A stretch of DNA of 64,000 nt, from contig NZ_JPGL01000011.1 of NCBI RefSeq assembly GCF_000732615.1, positions 1 to 64,000 on the forward strand, given 5' to 3'. The notes under the pieces were generated by a model that ran no database searches, was not told where the DNA came from, and worked only from the letters and a program-made list of their open reading frames with translations. The stretch is from Burkholderia paludis (GTDB lineage Bacteria; Pseudomonadota; Gammaproteobacteria; Burkholderiales; Burkholderiaceae). Numbering within the stretch: position 1 is the first letter of the stretch; every line of letters starts with the position of its first letter. Made by a program: the position numbers and the translations under genes. Below are positions 19,210 through 27,497 of the stretch, piece by piece.

Positions 19210-19309
19210 AGAAGCGCCGGATCCGGGAATCCAACTGAAAAGGTGGCCCGGGAAACCGTGTGCGAATGCATGGCTAGGTGGAGTAGCCGAAATCCCGATG
19301 GCTTTTCGG

Positions 19310-19327
19310 ACTAATGCTCTCATTAGT
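19310..19327. repeat. Inverted repeat ACTAATG-CTCT-CATTAGT
   Basis: Perfect 7-bp arms around a 4-nt centre, within the parS region. It could be an operator or a small hairpin; no gene starts or ends nearby. Confidence 0.5.
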
Positions 19328-19895
19328 GACCGCTGAATGCAGGATCAACGTAATACCCGGGATGCTCGTGAAAACATGCTCCGAGAGACCGTTGAATGAT
19401 ATGGCCCCATTAAAATGAGGTGCTCGGATCGGGGTTCTCACACGCCGCATTTGTCAGGGCAGGGGAGTCGCTACGATTTGAGAATTCCGTACCATTGCAA
19501 GAGTAGCCTGATGGCGCAAAGCGTCAGCCGCGCAAGCGGGCTTCAATTGACACGCAAATTTGCGCGTTAGGAACGTGTGTCTGTTCGGAGGGACCGGATC
19601 GTGAAACATTTGCGAAAAATGGGGCTCTCAAGTAAACCCTTATCTGGCAAGGGCTTGCGCGATCTTTCTCATGTTGTTTCACGGAAAGTGAGCCCGATTG
19701 CCTTCGGAAATGGGGGCGTATGGATGTGAGGCGCGTGCAGCTTGAGGATTGATGTGAATGTGGCGCAAAAGGGTTTATTTGATACGTATTTTGTGGTTTT
19801 TGATACGTAATATGGTTGAATTCACCTTCGAGGTCCATGGCTCGAGGGTGTTGTCCCAAATTTTTGCTCCCTGTCCGGTCATGGATGCGACGCGA

Positions 19896-19911
19896 GTTGT
19901 CACGTGACAAC
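19896..19911. promoter_or_regulatory. parS site 5 (perfect)
   Basis: GTTGTCACGTGACAAC, perfect palindrome, 702 nt from site 4 and the farthest from parA. It marks the right end of the cluster. Confidence 0.9.
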
Positions 19912-20319
19912 GCATGCTCCGGTTGATCGTTTCCTTGATCTGGCGAACCTCGCTGTATGCGGATCACCGGAAAATTCGGGGTAGACGGTTACGAGGTCGG
20001 CAAACGAGATGTGCTCTTTGAAGCAGGGCGTTGCGTCGCATATTCAAACTGGCCGGTGTGGGAGTGCCTGTCGAATGCGATGCTCGCGAGCCCGAGCGTG
20101 CGACCGACTTTGAGAGAGGGGCAACCGACGGTTCGGCAGGCACCGGTCGAAGGCACCTTTCCGGAAAGGCGCCGAGCAATCCGTCATCGAACGGCCGATT
20201 GCACGCAACTCGTCGCGCACCCTCGATTCAACCAGTTCAATCCGCTGCACGGGCGATCCGGCTATTCGGCCGGCTCCGACAAAGTCGGCACCCGATGTCT
20301 TCAGTGCGGCTCTCAGCGG

Positions 20320-21333
20320 TCAATAACTGGCAGCAATAGATAAGGCAGCGTCCGTCCCGCTCCGCAGACTGTCGATATCTCGTCGCGGTGAATTCCCGAA
20401 CAACCGGCTGTATTCGCGGTTGAACTGGGTCGGGCTGGCATATCCGACCCTGAACGACGCGGACGCCGCGTCGAGTCTCTCCGACAGCATCAGTCGACGT
20501 GCTTCATTGAGCCGTATCCACTTCTGGTATTGCAGCGGGCTCATGCCAGTGAGCTGACGGAAGTGATGATGAAAAGTCGAACTGCTCATCTGAACCTGAG
20601 CGGCGAGATCGTCGACTCGCAAAGACTCGTCGAAGTGCATCCGCAACCATTGGATCGCCCGCGACACGCGGTGGCCCTGGCTACCGGCGGACGCAATCTG
20701 ACGCAGACGAGCACCTTGATCGCTGGTCAGAAGCCTGTAGTAGATTTCCCTTTCGATATACGGCGCGAGAACGGCAATGGCGCCCGGCTCATCCAGCAAC
20801 GCGAGCAGCCGGCTCAGTGCGTCGTAGAGCGGCTCGGTCATATCGCCGACGACGAGGCCACGACCCGCGGTGGCCTCATCGTGATCTGGCGCGACCTGCA
20901 TCATCAGTTCGGCCATGACGCGAAAATCGAGTTTGAGCCCGAGACCGAGAAACGGCTTTTCGCGGCTGGCTTCAATGACCTGCGTCGAACCGGGCAAATC
21001 GAGCGACGTAATCAGAAAGCGGTTTGCATCGTAGATGTACATGTCGCCACTCTGAATAACCCGTTTCGCACCCTGGACGACGAGACCGAAGCTTGGCTCG
21101 ACCATGCAGTCCATGGGCTGCGTCGGCGCCTCCCTGCGATGGAAGCTGAGGTTCGGAATGGCGGTGTTGAGGTGGTCGACGCCCTCGGTCCACCGCGCGA
21201 CGCGCTCGGCGAGCGTCTGCCGCAGCGTGTTCTCCCGGCTGTGTCCGGGTGACTGGCGGATTGAGGAGGGGAGCGCAGCGATGGCAACGCTGCCTTGTGG
21301 GTGGGGGATGTATCGGGCAGAGGCCGGAGGCAT
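20320..21333 (-). CDS. AraC-family regulator with AraC_N domain
   Basis: 337-residue regulator. The N-terminal sensing domain (about 40-220) contains MVEPSFGLVVQGAKRVIQSG, typical of AraC_N proteins. The C-terminal pair of helix-turn-helix motifs includes VDDLAAQVQMSSSTFHHHFR and SPTQFNREYSRLFGNSP. It closely resembles the AraC gene at 6500-7462 in the DNA-binding half. The divergent or adjacent target is not clear: the next gene on the same strand upstream is a metallo-hydrolase. It is the first gene right of the parS region. Confidence 0.9.
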   Translation of the reverse strand: MPPASARYIPHPQGSVAIAALPSSIRQSPGHSRENTLRQTLAERVARWTEGVDHLNTAIPNLSFHRREAPTQPMDCMVEPSFGLVVQGAKRVIQSGDMYIYDANRFLITSLDLPGSTQVIEASREKPFLGLGLKLDFRVMAELMMQVAPDHDEATAGRGLVVGDMTEPLYDALSRLLALLDEPGAIAVLAPYIEREIYYRLLTSDQGARLRQIASAGSQGHRVSRAIQWLRMHFDESLRVDDLAAQVQMSSSTFHHHFRQLTGMSPLQYQKWIRLNEARRLMLSERLDAASASFRVGYASPTQFNREYSRLFGNSPRRDIDSLRSGTDAALSIAASY

Positions 21334-21465
21334 GACTTCTTTATTCAGGTAATCGAATCGACGGGCAGGCCATCGACGAAAGGCCGGGCCGACAACGTGC
21401 TGCCGGGAGCCGGCGCGTCGCCGTGCTCCCGGAAGGCATGTGCTACAACGGGTGGAAGGGGGCTA

Positions 21466-22590
21466 CTACTTCGTTGGCTGCGACTGGCAAAGCTGCCAGC
21501 GGCGCGATTGGGTTGCCGGCGCCGCCGCGCGTTCGTCCACCGTGCGCCACCATCGTTCGCCACGGTGCGGTTTGTCGAGGTCGAGGCGCTCGCCCATCCT
21601 GGGCGTCGACAACTCGATGCCGCGCACGAGCGCCAGCGCGGTGACGCGTTCGAACGGCTCCTGCCAGCGATGCATTGCGAGATCGAACGTGCCGTTGTGG
21701 ATCGGGATCAGCCAGCGCCCGCGCAAATCGACGTGTGCCTGCACGGTTTCTTCCGGCTGCATATGCACGTACGGCCATTGCGCATCGTAGGCGCCTGTTT
21801 CGATCAGCGTGACGTCGAACGGACCGAGGCGCTCGCCGATCTCCCGGAAACCGTCGAAGTAGCCCGTATCGCCGCTGAAGAACACACGCAAGTCGTCGTC
21901 GACGATGACCCAGGATGCCCAGAGCGTGCTGTTGCCGTCAAACAGGCTGCGCCCCGAGAAGTGCTGGGCGGGGGTTGCGGTCAGCGTCAGGCCGGCCTCG
22001 TTGACACTCTGCCACCAATCGAGCTGGCGAACCTTCTTGGCGTCGATGCCCCATTCGACCAGGCGATCGCCGACGCCCAGCGTGGTCACGAACACGTCGG
22101 TGGTTGCCGCGAGCGCGAGCACCGTCTCACGGTCGAGGTGGTCGTAATGATCGTGCGACAGGATCACGCCGCGCAGCGGCGGAAGATCTTCGAGCGCAAT
22201 GGGCGGCGCATGGAAACGTTTCGGGCCGATGCGCCGAAACGGCGACGCACGTTCGGCAAATACGGGATCGGTCAGCCAGAATTCGCCTCGCAGCTTGAAC
22301 AGCAGCGTCGAATGGCCAAGCCGGTACAGGCTGCGATCGGGGGCCGCATCGAGATCCGCGCGGGTCAGAGGATCGACGGGCAGGCCGCCTGCAGGCACGG
22401 TATCGCGCGGCTTGTTGACCAGCATGTTCCATACGATCCCGAGCGTCTTGCCGAATCCTTCGACAGGACGCGGCGCGACATTGCTGAAGCGATGGCCATT
22501 GTGCTGAGGCGAACCGCCGGACAGCATGCGACCGCGCCTGGCGGCTGCAAAACCCAGAATGCGGTGAATCAAAACGAGAGGCGATGCCAT
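21466..22590 (-). CDS. Metallo-beta-lactamase-fold hydrolase (UlaG/NAPE-PLD-like)
   Basis: 374 residues. Metal-binding motif SHDHYDHLD gives His146, His148, Asp150 and His151; further ligands are in FSGDTGYFDGF and PIHNGTFDLAMH. LGHSTLLFKLRGEFWLTDPV is the usual opening of the lactonase/phosphodiesterase branch. The N-terminus (VLIHRILGFAAARRGRML) may anchor it to the membrane. It is divergent from a TetR gene with two palindromic operators between, so it is almost certainly the repressor's target. The substrate is unknown; members act on lactones, phosphodiesters or N-acyl phospholipids. Confidence 0.9.
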   Translation of the reverse strand: MASPLVLIHRILGFAAARRGRMLSGGSPQHNGHRFSNVAPRPVEGFGKTLGIVWNMLVNKPRDTVPAGGLPVDPLTRADLDAAPDRSLYRLGHSTLLFKLRGEFWLTDPVFAERASPFRRIGPKRFHAPPIALEDLPPLRGVILSHDHYDHLDRETVLALAATTDVFVTTLGVGDRLVEWGIDAKKVRQLDWWQSVNEAGLTLTATPAQHFSGRSLFDGNSTLWASWVIVDDDLRVFFSGDTGYFDGFREIGERLGPFDVTLIETGAYDAQWPYVHMQPEETVQAHVDLRGRWLIPIHNGTFDLAMHRWQEPFERVTALALVRGIELSTPRMGERLDLDKPHRGERWWRTVDERAAAPATQSRRWQLCQSQPTK

Positions 22591-22613
22591 GTCGGTTCGT
22601 CCGGAATAGAAAG

Positions 22614-22663
22614 TACACTAAACAGTGTAGTTTATTTTTTGGGGAAGTAAACTGCCCGGTGTA
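22614..22663. promoter_or_regulatory. Tandem TetR operators
   Basis: A perfect inverted repeat TACACTAAACAGTGTA at 22614-22629 and a degenerate copy TAAACTGCCCGGTGTA at 22648-22663 with the same 6-4-6 geometry, 34 nt apart. Both lie in the 83-nt divergent region between the hydrolase and the TetR gene. The second copy ends 10 nt before the TetR start, so binding would repress both genes. Confidence 0.75.
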
Positions 22664-22673
22664 AAATTTCTGC

Positions 22674-23327
22674 ATGGAAACCAGCACTCCCCCTCAGCGC
22701 CTCACCGATCGAAAGCGCGCGGCCATTGTCGACGCGGCCATCGAGGAATTTCTCGCCGCGGGGTACGACGCGACGAGCATGGATCGCATCGCCGCCCGCG
22801 CGGATGTGTCGAAGCGCACGGTCTATAACCACTTCCCTGGCAAGGAAACGCTGTTCGCCGCGATCCTGCAAAAGCTCTGGGATGCGACCCGGTCCGGCGG
22901 CTCGCCGGCCTATCGCGCCGACGTGCCGCTGCGCGAGCAACTGCTTGCGTTACTCGATCGCAAATTGCGCCTGATGACCGACGAGGCATTTCTTGCGCTC
23001 GCACGCGTCGCGATCGGCGCGGCCATCCATTCGCCTGACCGCGCGCGCGACATGGTCGAGCGTCTCAGCGAGCGCGAGGAAGACATGACGGTCTGGGTGC
23101 GTTCCGCTGCGGCGGCCGGGCGGCTGTCGGTCACCGATCCGGTGTTCGCCGCGCATCAGTTGCACGGCGTGGTGAAGGCGTTCGCGTTCTGGCCGCAGAT
23201 CACGATGGGCCAGCCGCCGCTCGCGGCGCCGGAGCAACAGAAAGTCGCGGAATCCGCGGCGGATATGTTTCTCGCGTATTACGCGCGGCCGGACGACGGC
23301 GATGCATCGCACGCGGCACCGGGCTGA
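22674..23327 (+). CDS. TetR-family transcriptional regulator
   Basis: 217-residue repressor. The N-terminal HTH is IVDAAIEEFLAAGYDATSMD through ADVSKRTVYNHFPGKETLF (residues about 18-62). The C-terminal ligand domain includes the TetR_C type seen in AcrR-like proteins (LALARVAIGAAIHSPDRARD; FWPQITMGQPPL). Divergent from the metallo-hydrolase, with clear operators in the shared promoter. Its first ATG gives the expected domain spacing. Confidence 0.92.
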   Translation: METSTPPQRLTDRKRAAIVDAAIEEFLAAGYDATSMDRIAARADVSKRTVYNHFPGKETLFAAILQKLWDATRSGGSPAYRADVPLREQLLALLDRKLRLMTDEAFLALARVAIGAAIHSPDRARDMVERLSEREEDMTVWVRSAAAAGRLSVTDPVFAAHQLHGVVKAFAFWPQITMGQPPLAAPEQQKVAESAADMFLAYYARPDDGDASHAAPG

Positions 23328-23535
23328 CCGTGCACCGGGCATGCCGGCATGTATCGAGGCCGCGGTGCCATACGCACAACCCGTGCAGGACTCGATAAAC
23401 GCAGCGCGCCGACGCGGCGGCAAAACCACCTGATCCGCGCCGGCGGGCGCGGAACCGGAACCCATGCTGGCCGGCTACCCGGCGTCGACCGGCGATACTG
23501 CCGATACACCTGAAGCCGAACGCGAGCGACGACGA

Positions 23536-24027
23536 ATGAAGAGGCTGTTGATCGTCTACCACACGATGACCGGGGGCACGCATCAGATGGCCGAAGCGGC
23601 CGCCGGTGCGGCGCGCGAGCAACCCGGCGTCGACGTCAGGCTGCAGCGCGCGGACGCGACGAGCGCGGACGACGTGCTGGCCGCCGATGCATACCTGTTC
23701 GCGACGCCGGAGAATCTCGCGGCGATGTCCGGCCTGATGAAGGACTTTTTCGATCGCTGCTACTACGCGGCGCTCGACCGCGTGAACGGCCGCCCGTATG
23801 CGGCGATGATCTGCGCGGGCAGCGACGGGCAGAACGCGTTGCGCCAGATCGACCGGATCGCGACCGGATGGCGGTTGAAGAATGTGGCGCCGGGCCTGAT
23901 CGTCTGTACTCGCGCGCAGACGCCCGAGCGCATCCTCGCGCCGAAGACGATCGACGACGACGATCTCGCCCGCTGCGCCGAACTGGGAGCGGGCCTTGCA
24001 GCGGGACTCGCGCTGGGCGTGTTCTGA
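23536..24027 (+). CDS. Flavodoxin-family NAD(P)H:FMN oxidoreductase
   Basis: 163-residue flavodoxin-fold protein. The start at 23536 gives MKRLLIVYHTMTGGTHQMAE, where the TMTGGT segment is the FMN phosphate-binding loop. ATPENLAAMSGLMKDFFDR corresponds to the loop around the isoalloxazine ring in WrbA/IsiB-type reductases. The ribosome site is weak, and the frame is open for 24 more codons upstream. It is a single gene between the TetR unit and a convergent DUF2889 gene. The electron partner is unknown. Confidence 0.85.
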   Translation: MKRLLIVYHTMTGGTHQMAEAAAGAAREQPGVDVRLQRADATSADDVLAADAYLFATPENLAAMSGLMKDFFDRCYYAALDRVNGRPYAAMICAGSDGQNALRQIDRIATGWRLKNVAPGLIVCTRAQTPERILAPKTIDDDDLARCAELGAGLAAGLALGVF

Positions 24028-24140
24028 CGACCGGCACGGCGGTAGCGGCAACCGGGCGAGGGCGATATGGGCATACGACACATGCACGATCTCGTGCGGT
24101 ACCGTTCCCATGAACACTGGGCCGGCCGAGTGCCGGAATC

Positions 24141-24725
24141 CTAGCTGCCTTTGACCGATCCTGAAGGCCGGTGGTATTCAGGCCAAAGCAATTTCACGAG
24201 ATCGCGCGACGCGCCGTACGCATGGCAACTGTCGATCTTGAGCGGCTTTCCCGCGCTGTCGCGCTCCTCGAGCGACGACCGTCGCATGTCGACCATCGTC
24301 TGATAGGCCGTGGTGGCGATCGGGCCGAGCAATTCCTTCAGGTGCGTGCAGGTATCGCAGGACGGCAGGCGCTTGCGTACCTCGCTGTTCCAGCCGGCGC
24401 CGATGTTCAGCCCGACGAGCGCCTGTAGCGAGTCGCCGCCGCCCGGACACTGCGCATACGGATGCGACCTGAGGAACGTGGAGACGGCGCGCACCACCAT
24501 GTCTGCGTCGAAAACCAGTGTCACGCCGAGATCGTGGATCGGCGCCAGCGCGGCAACCGTTCGCGTGCCGCCCGGCGGCGTGAAATCGCGGGTCTTGCGG
24601 TCCGCGAGGCAGGCCGTCACTTCGAACAGGCCGTCGCTGCGCCGATAGCCGCGCATGTCGATCTGCCGATGGTGAATCTCCTCGCGCGTGACGCCGTCAT
24701 GCGAGATGTCTTGTGGGGGGACCAT
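24141..24725 (-). CDS. DUF2889 family protein
   Basis: 194-residue cytosolic protein. The start at 24725 is supported by GGAG upstream. REEIHHRQIDMRGYRRSDG followed by FEVTACLADRKTRDF is characteristic of DUF2889. Several cysteines (AQCPGGGDS; LPSCDTCTHLKELL) could bind a metal or cluster. DUF2889 has no established function; in many proteobacteria it occurs as a stand-alone gene. It is convergent with the flavodoxin gene. Confidence 0.8.
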   Translation of the reverse strand: MVPPQDISHDGVTREEIHHRQIDMRGYRRSDGLFEVTACLADRKTRDFTPPGGTRTVAALAPIHDLGVTLVFDADMVVRAVSTFLRSHPYAQCPGGGDSLQALVGLNIGAGWNSEVRKRLPSCDTCTHLKELLGPIATTAYQTMVDMRRSSLEERDSAGKPLKIDSCHAYGASRDLVKLLWPEYHRPSGSVKGS

Positions 24726-25485
24726 GTCACTGCTCCGTTTCGTACAACCGGTTCTTTTCGCAGGCAAGCGGATATCGTCGATTGACCGCACGCGCATTGA
24801 AACGGGCCGATGCGTGCAGCCGGCGACATCGATCCGGCCATACTACGCACTTTCCGGCATCCGCGTACGCAGCGGGATCGATGCGGACGCAACGAGTCGC
24901 GTACGGGTAGCGATGCGGTCGACACGCGTGGCGGCATATCGCGGGACGTTGTAACGAGCGATGGCCGTGTGCGTCACGTCGCCGCGATCGCCGGCCGGTG
25001 CGCAGTCGCGGCGGTGTCCGCGACCGGGGGCGCGGCCATGGCAGGCGACGCACGCACGCGTCACGATCGTTTTGCATTCGCTGCGCGCGGCACGCCAACA
25101 TCCTGCACCGGACGTCGATGTGCGCTGCCGCCGGCGTAATCGATCCGCTTGCACGAGACTGTCCCGATTTTTGCCGATGACGGCGAACAGCGTGACTTCC
25201 GGGAGCGTATCCATATAATGCGCAACACGACCACGCGGACGCCTTTCCGGCACCCTGAATCGGGCCCATGCGGACCGGCGAGTCAGCCGGCTGTCGCGCG
25301 TACCGGTATACTTCCACTCCTGCCTTGTCCGGCATCGTGGCCGGGTGCCTGAAAACAGAGTGGCGTGTGCGATGCGGCCCCGTAGTGCTCCGCATCGGCG
25401 GCGGACGGGGTGCACGCAAGACGGCGCAGCTTTTGTGCCGCGTGGCCGCACGAACCACACCTTATATTCCTGGTGGATTGAATTT
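24726..25485. other. 760-nt region without a gene; probable ProQ-gene leader
   Basis: No credible coding sequence. A plausible promoter lies at 25192-25219, which would give the ProQ-domain gene an untranslated leader of about 260 nt. Open frames across the region are short or antisense and lack domains. Confidence 0.5.
25192..25219 (+). promoter_or_regulatory. Candidate promoter for the ProQ-domain gene
   Basis: GTGACT (25192-25197) and a perfect TATAAT (25214-25219) with a 16-nt spacer, upstream of the gene at 25486. The -35 is weak. Transcription would start near 25226. Confidence 0.4.
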
Positions 25486-26166
25486 ATGGGTTTTGAACAA
25501 CTTGCCGAATTGCGGGCGCAGCTCGCAGCGAAGGCCAAGCAGGAGCGCAACGCAAAGCGGCCGGCAGCGCCGACGGACGCCGGCGCGAAGCCGAAGTCCG
25601 GCGACCAGCCGCGCCGCGACGCGAAGCCGCGTACCGGCACGAAGCCGGGTGCCGACGCAAAGGCGCCGCATCGCGCGAAGCCCGCTTCGGCGAAACCGTC
25701 GGCACCGGTCGATCCGGTGATCGTTGCGATCGGCAAACTGCAGCGGAAATTTCCGCGCGCGTTCCCGAAGAATCCGGCCCCCAAAGTGCCGCTCAAGGTC
25801 GGTATCTGGGACGACCTCGCACGCGAAGCACAGGCGGTCGGCCTCAACGAAGCCGAACTGCGCGAAGCCATGTCGACGTGGTGTCGCGGCAACCGTTACT
25901 GGTCGTGCCTCGTGGAAGACGCGGTACGGGTCGATCTGCAGGGTAACGAAGCAGGCCGCGTGACGCACGACGATGCGGCGCGGGCGCGCCGGTTGAAGGC
26001 ACGTCGCCCCGGCAAGGGCGCGGCACAATCGGCCAAGGGTGCGCAACCGCAGCAGCCGAAGGCAGAGCAGCAGGCCGAAGCCGCTGACGCGCAGCAACCG
26101 GCGAACGCGGAAGTGCAGGCCGACGCGGCGCCGCAGGTCGAGCAGCAAACGGCCGGAAACGAGTAA
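25486..26166 (+). CDS. ProQ/FinO-domain RNA-binding protein
   Basis: 226-residue protein predicted to be an RNA chaperone acting on structured RNAs. A basic Lys/Ala/Pro-rich N-terminal extension (about 14-72) precedes the ProQ/FinO domain (about 75-165: KLQRKFPRAFPKNPAPKVPL, GIWDDLAREAQAVGLN, STWCRGNRYWSCLVEDAVRV). The C-terminal tail is almost only Ala, Gln, Glu and Lys and is likely disordered. The ATG at 25486 starts MGFEQLAELR, the usual opening in Burkholderia homologues; an upstream open stretch does not look coding. Single-gene unit. Confidence 0.92.
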   Translation: MGFEQLAELRAQLAAKAKQERNAKRPAAPTDAGAKPKSGDQPRRDAKPRTGTKPGADAKAPHRAKPASAKPSAPVDPVIVAIGKLQRKFPRAFPKNPAPKVPLKVGIWDDLAREAQAVGLNEAELREAMSTWCRGNRYWSCLVEDAVRVDLQGNEAGRVTHDDAARARRLKARRPGKGAAQSAKGAQPQQPKAEQQAEAADAQQPANAEVQADAAPQVEQQTAGNE

Positions 26167-26647
26167 CGCAGACCGCGCCGTTGCGTACCGCACGGCGCGT
26201 GCCCGCATGCAGATCGCATGCGGCGAATTCCCCGACAGGCCGGCCTGCCTCGACAGAGGCGGGCCAGGACTGCTCCCGCCGGCGCCTGAGGCGTCGGACC
26301 TGCACAGACTCTCCCTCCATGCATCGCGCGGCTTGACGAAGCATATTCGTCGATCGGCACGACACATGCGATGTTTCGATCTTGCCCTTTGCGCATGACA
26401 GGGACACAGGTCTCGAGTGCAGCGATGCTTGATTTAATCAATTCGGTTTCCTGAAAATTTCATTGCAAGAATCGTTGATCGTTGCACGGGCGACCGTATC
26501 CGCGTGTCACAGCATCATGGCTCGATAGTATCGAGCGGATCGTCAGGCACCGCATACGTCGGTTCGTTCGAGCCTGCCTGCATTTCGAAAGTGACGGGGC
26601 CGTCACATAATCAGACGTCGCGGCCATCGCTCCTTACTGCCCCTTCC
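26167..26647. other. Intergenic region without a gene
   Basis: Nothing recognisable between the ProQ-domain gene and the decayed permease. It becomes AT-richer at 26420-26480. GC-rich dyads just after the stop at 26166 could serve as a terminator. Confidence 0.4.
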
Positions 26648-26966
26648 AACCGGATCAAGAATCCGAGACGTTCCTCTATTCTCGTCGCACACGCTGCCGC
26701 CGCACTGTTCGGCGCTACGACATCGCTTGCCAGGGCGCTGGTCGGCACGATGCCGCCGTTCATGGTCGCCGGCTTGTTTCAGCATCGGGCGGCACTTGCG
26801 CGAACGACACGCGCACACGCATCGGCATCGGCACGATCGACATCACCGGCATGCGCACGATTTTGCGTACGACGGCAATGAACCGCACACGCATCCGCAT
26901 GTGCATCTGGCGATCACGCACAGCCATGCGTATTTTCCGGACATCCATCACCGTCATCGGTATTGA
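26648..26966 (+). pseudogene. Remnant of a DMT/EamA permease with a His-rich loop
   Basis: Two pieces in different frames. In one frame, about 26648-26780 encodes SILVAHAAAALFGATTSLAR and ALVGTMPPFMVAGLF, the first membrane helices of EamA-type transporters. In another frame, about 26808-26966 encodes a His-rich hydrophilic segment (HAHTHRHRHDRHHRHAHDF, then GNEPHTHPHVHLAITHSHAY, ending HHRHRY and a stop). Intact Burkholderia DMT proteins with such a His-rich loop have about ten helices; here the intervening ones are missing and the frame is broken. The gene is clearly dead. His-rich loops usually point to metal ions, but the original substrate is not known. Confidence 0.75.
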
Positions 26967-26998
26967 CGGCATCGCGACGGCGACGATGCATATCGAAA

Positions 26999-27015
26999 GG
27001 TGACCATTTATGGGA
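26999..27015 (+). repeat. Isolated iteron-like site 12 kb right of the origin
   Basis: GGTGACCATTTATGGGA. It is nearly identical to the array member at 14917 (GGTGACCATGTATGGGG) and matches the iteron core. It lies in non-coding DNA just after the decayed permease. Confidence 0.6.
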
Positions 27016-27497
27016 TGTGGGGCGCATCGCACGCACCCGCTTTCATCGTTGAGCGATCGCGACGGAGCGTGAGCAGGGCCCGTGCCACGGTTCGAATCCG
27101 CCGGATCAGCGAATCGCAACGAGCGATCAGGGCGCGAAGCGTGTTGCCCGGTGCTTCGCCTGTCGATCCGCATGCGCGCGGCCAGTCGATCGCTCGTATC
27201 CGGAATGCCGATACGAGCACGTCGTCGAACAGCGCATCGACATCGACAATACTCAAGCTGCAACCGATCCAGTTCGTCGCCTGCATCGAGGTCGGGATGC
27301 GGTCAGTTTGTCGCCAGGGCAACGGGTCGCTGCGCGTGACGATCGTCCAGTTCGTCATCGCGTCAGGCTTCGGCACAAGCCGGTTTTACGCAGAAGCGGG
27401 ACATGGCTTCAAAACCGCATGACGGCAGGAGGGCGGAAGGTGGTTGCTCGACTGACGATGCGATGACGCACGTGGGCGGCACGGGCCGCCGCGGCGA
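27016..27497. other. Intergenic region without a recognisable gene
   Basis: Open frames of 120-140 codons exist on both strands but neither has a ribosome site or recognisable domain. May contain further debris of the preceding permease locus. Confidence 0.4.

Larger units (their letters stand above)
18521..20319. other. Gene-free parS region upstream of parA
   Basis: 1.8 kb without a credible gene. GC is lower than in the rest of the window. It holds five parS-like sites, a 7-4-7 inverted repeat (19310-19327), two copies of TTTGATACGTA (19778 and 19799) and a 20-nt element resembling one in the origin (19638-19657). Open frames crossing it translate the parS palindromes and lack ribosome sites. 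Confidence 0.7.

Noticed and set aside
19524-19967. A 147-codon minus-strand open frame in the parS region
   Set aside because: It translates the parS palindrome (LSRDN) and has no ribosome site; AT-rich and without domain.
27008-27422. Overlapping open frames of 120-140 codons on both strands beside the iteron-like site at 26999
   Set aside because: Neither strand has a ribosome site, domain or codon bias; treated as non-coding.
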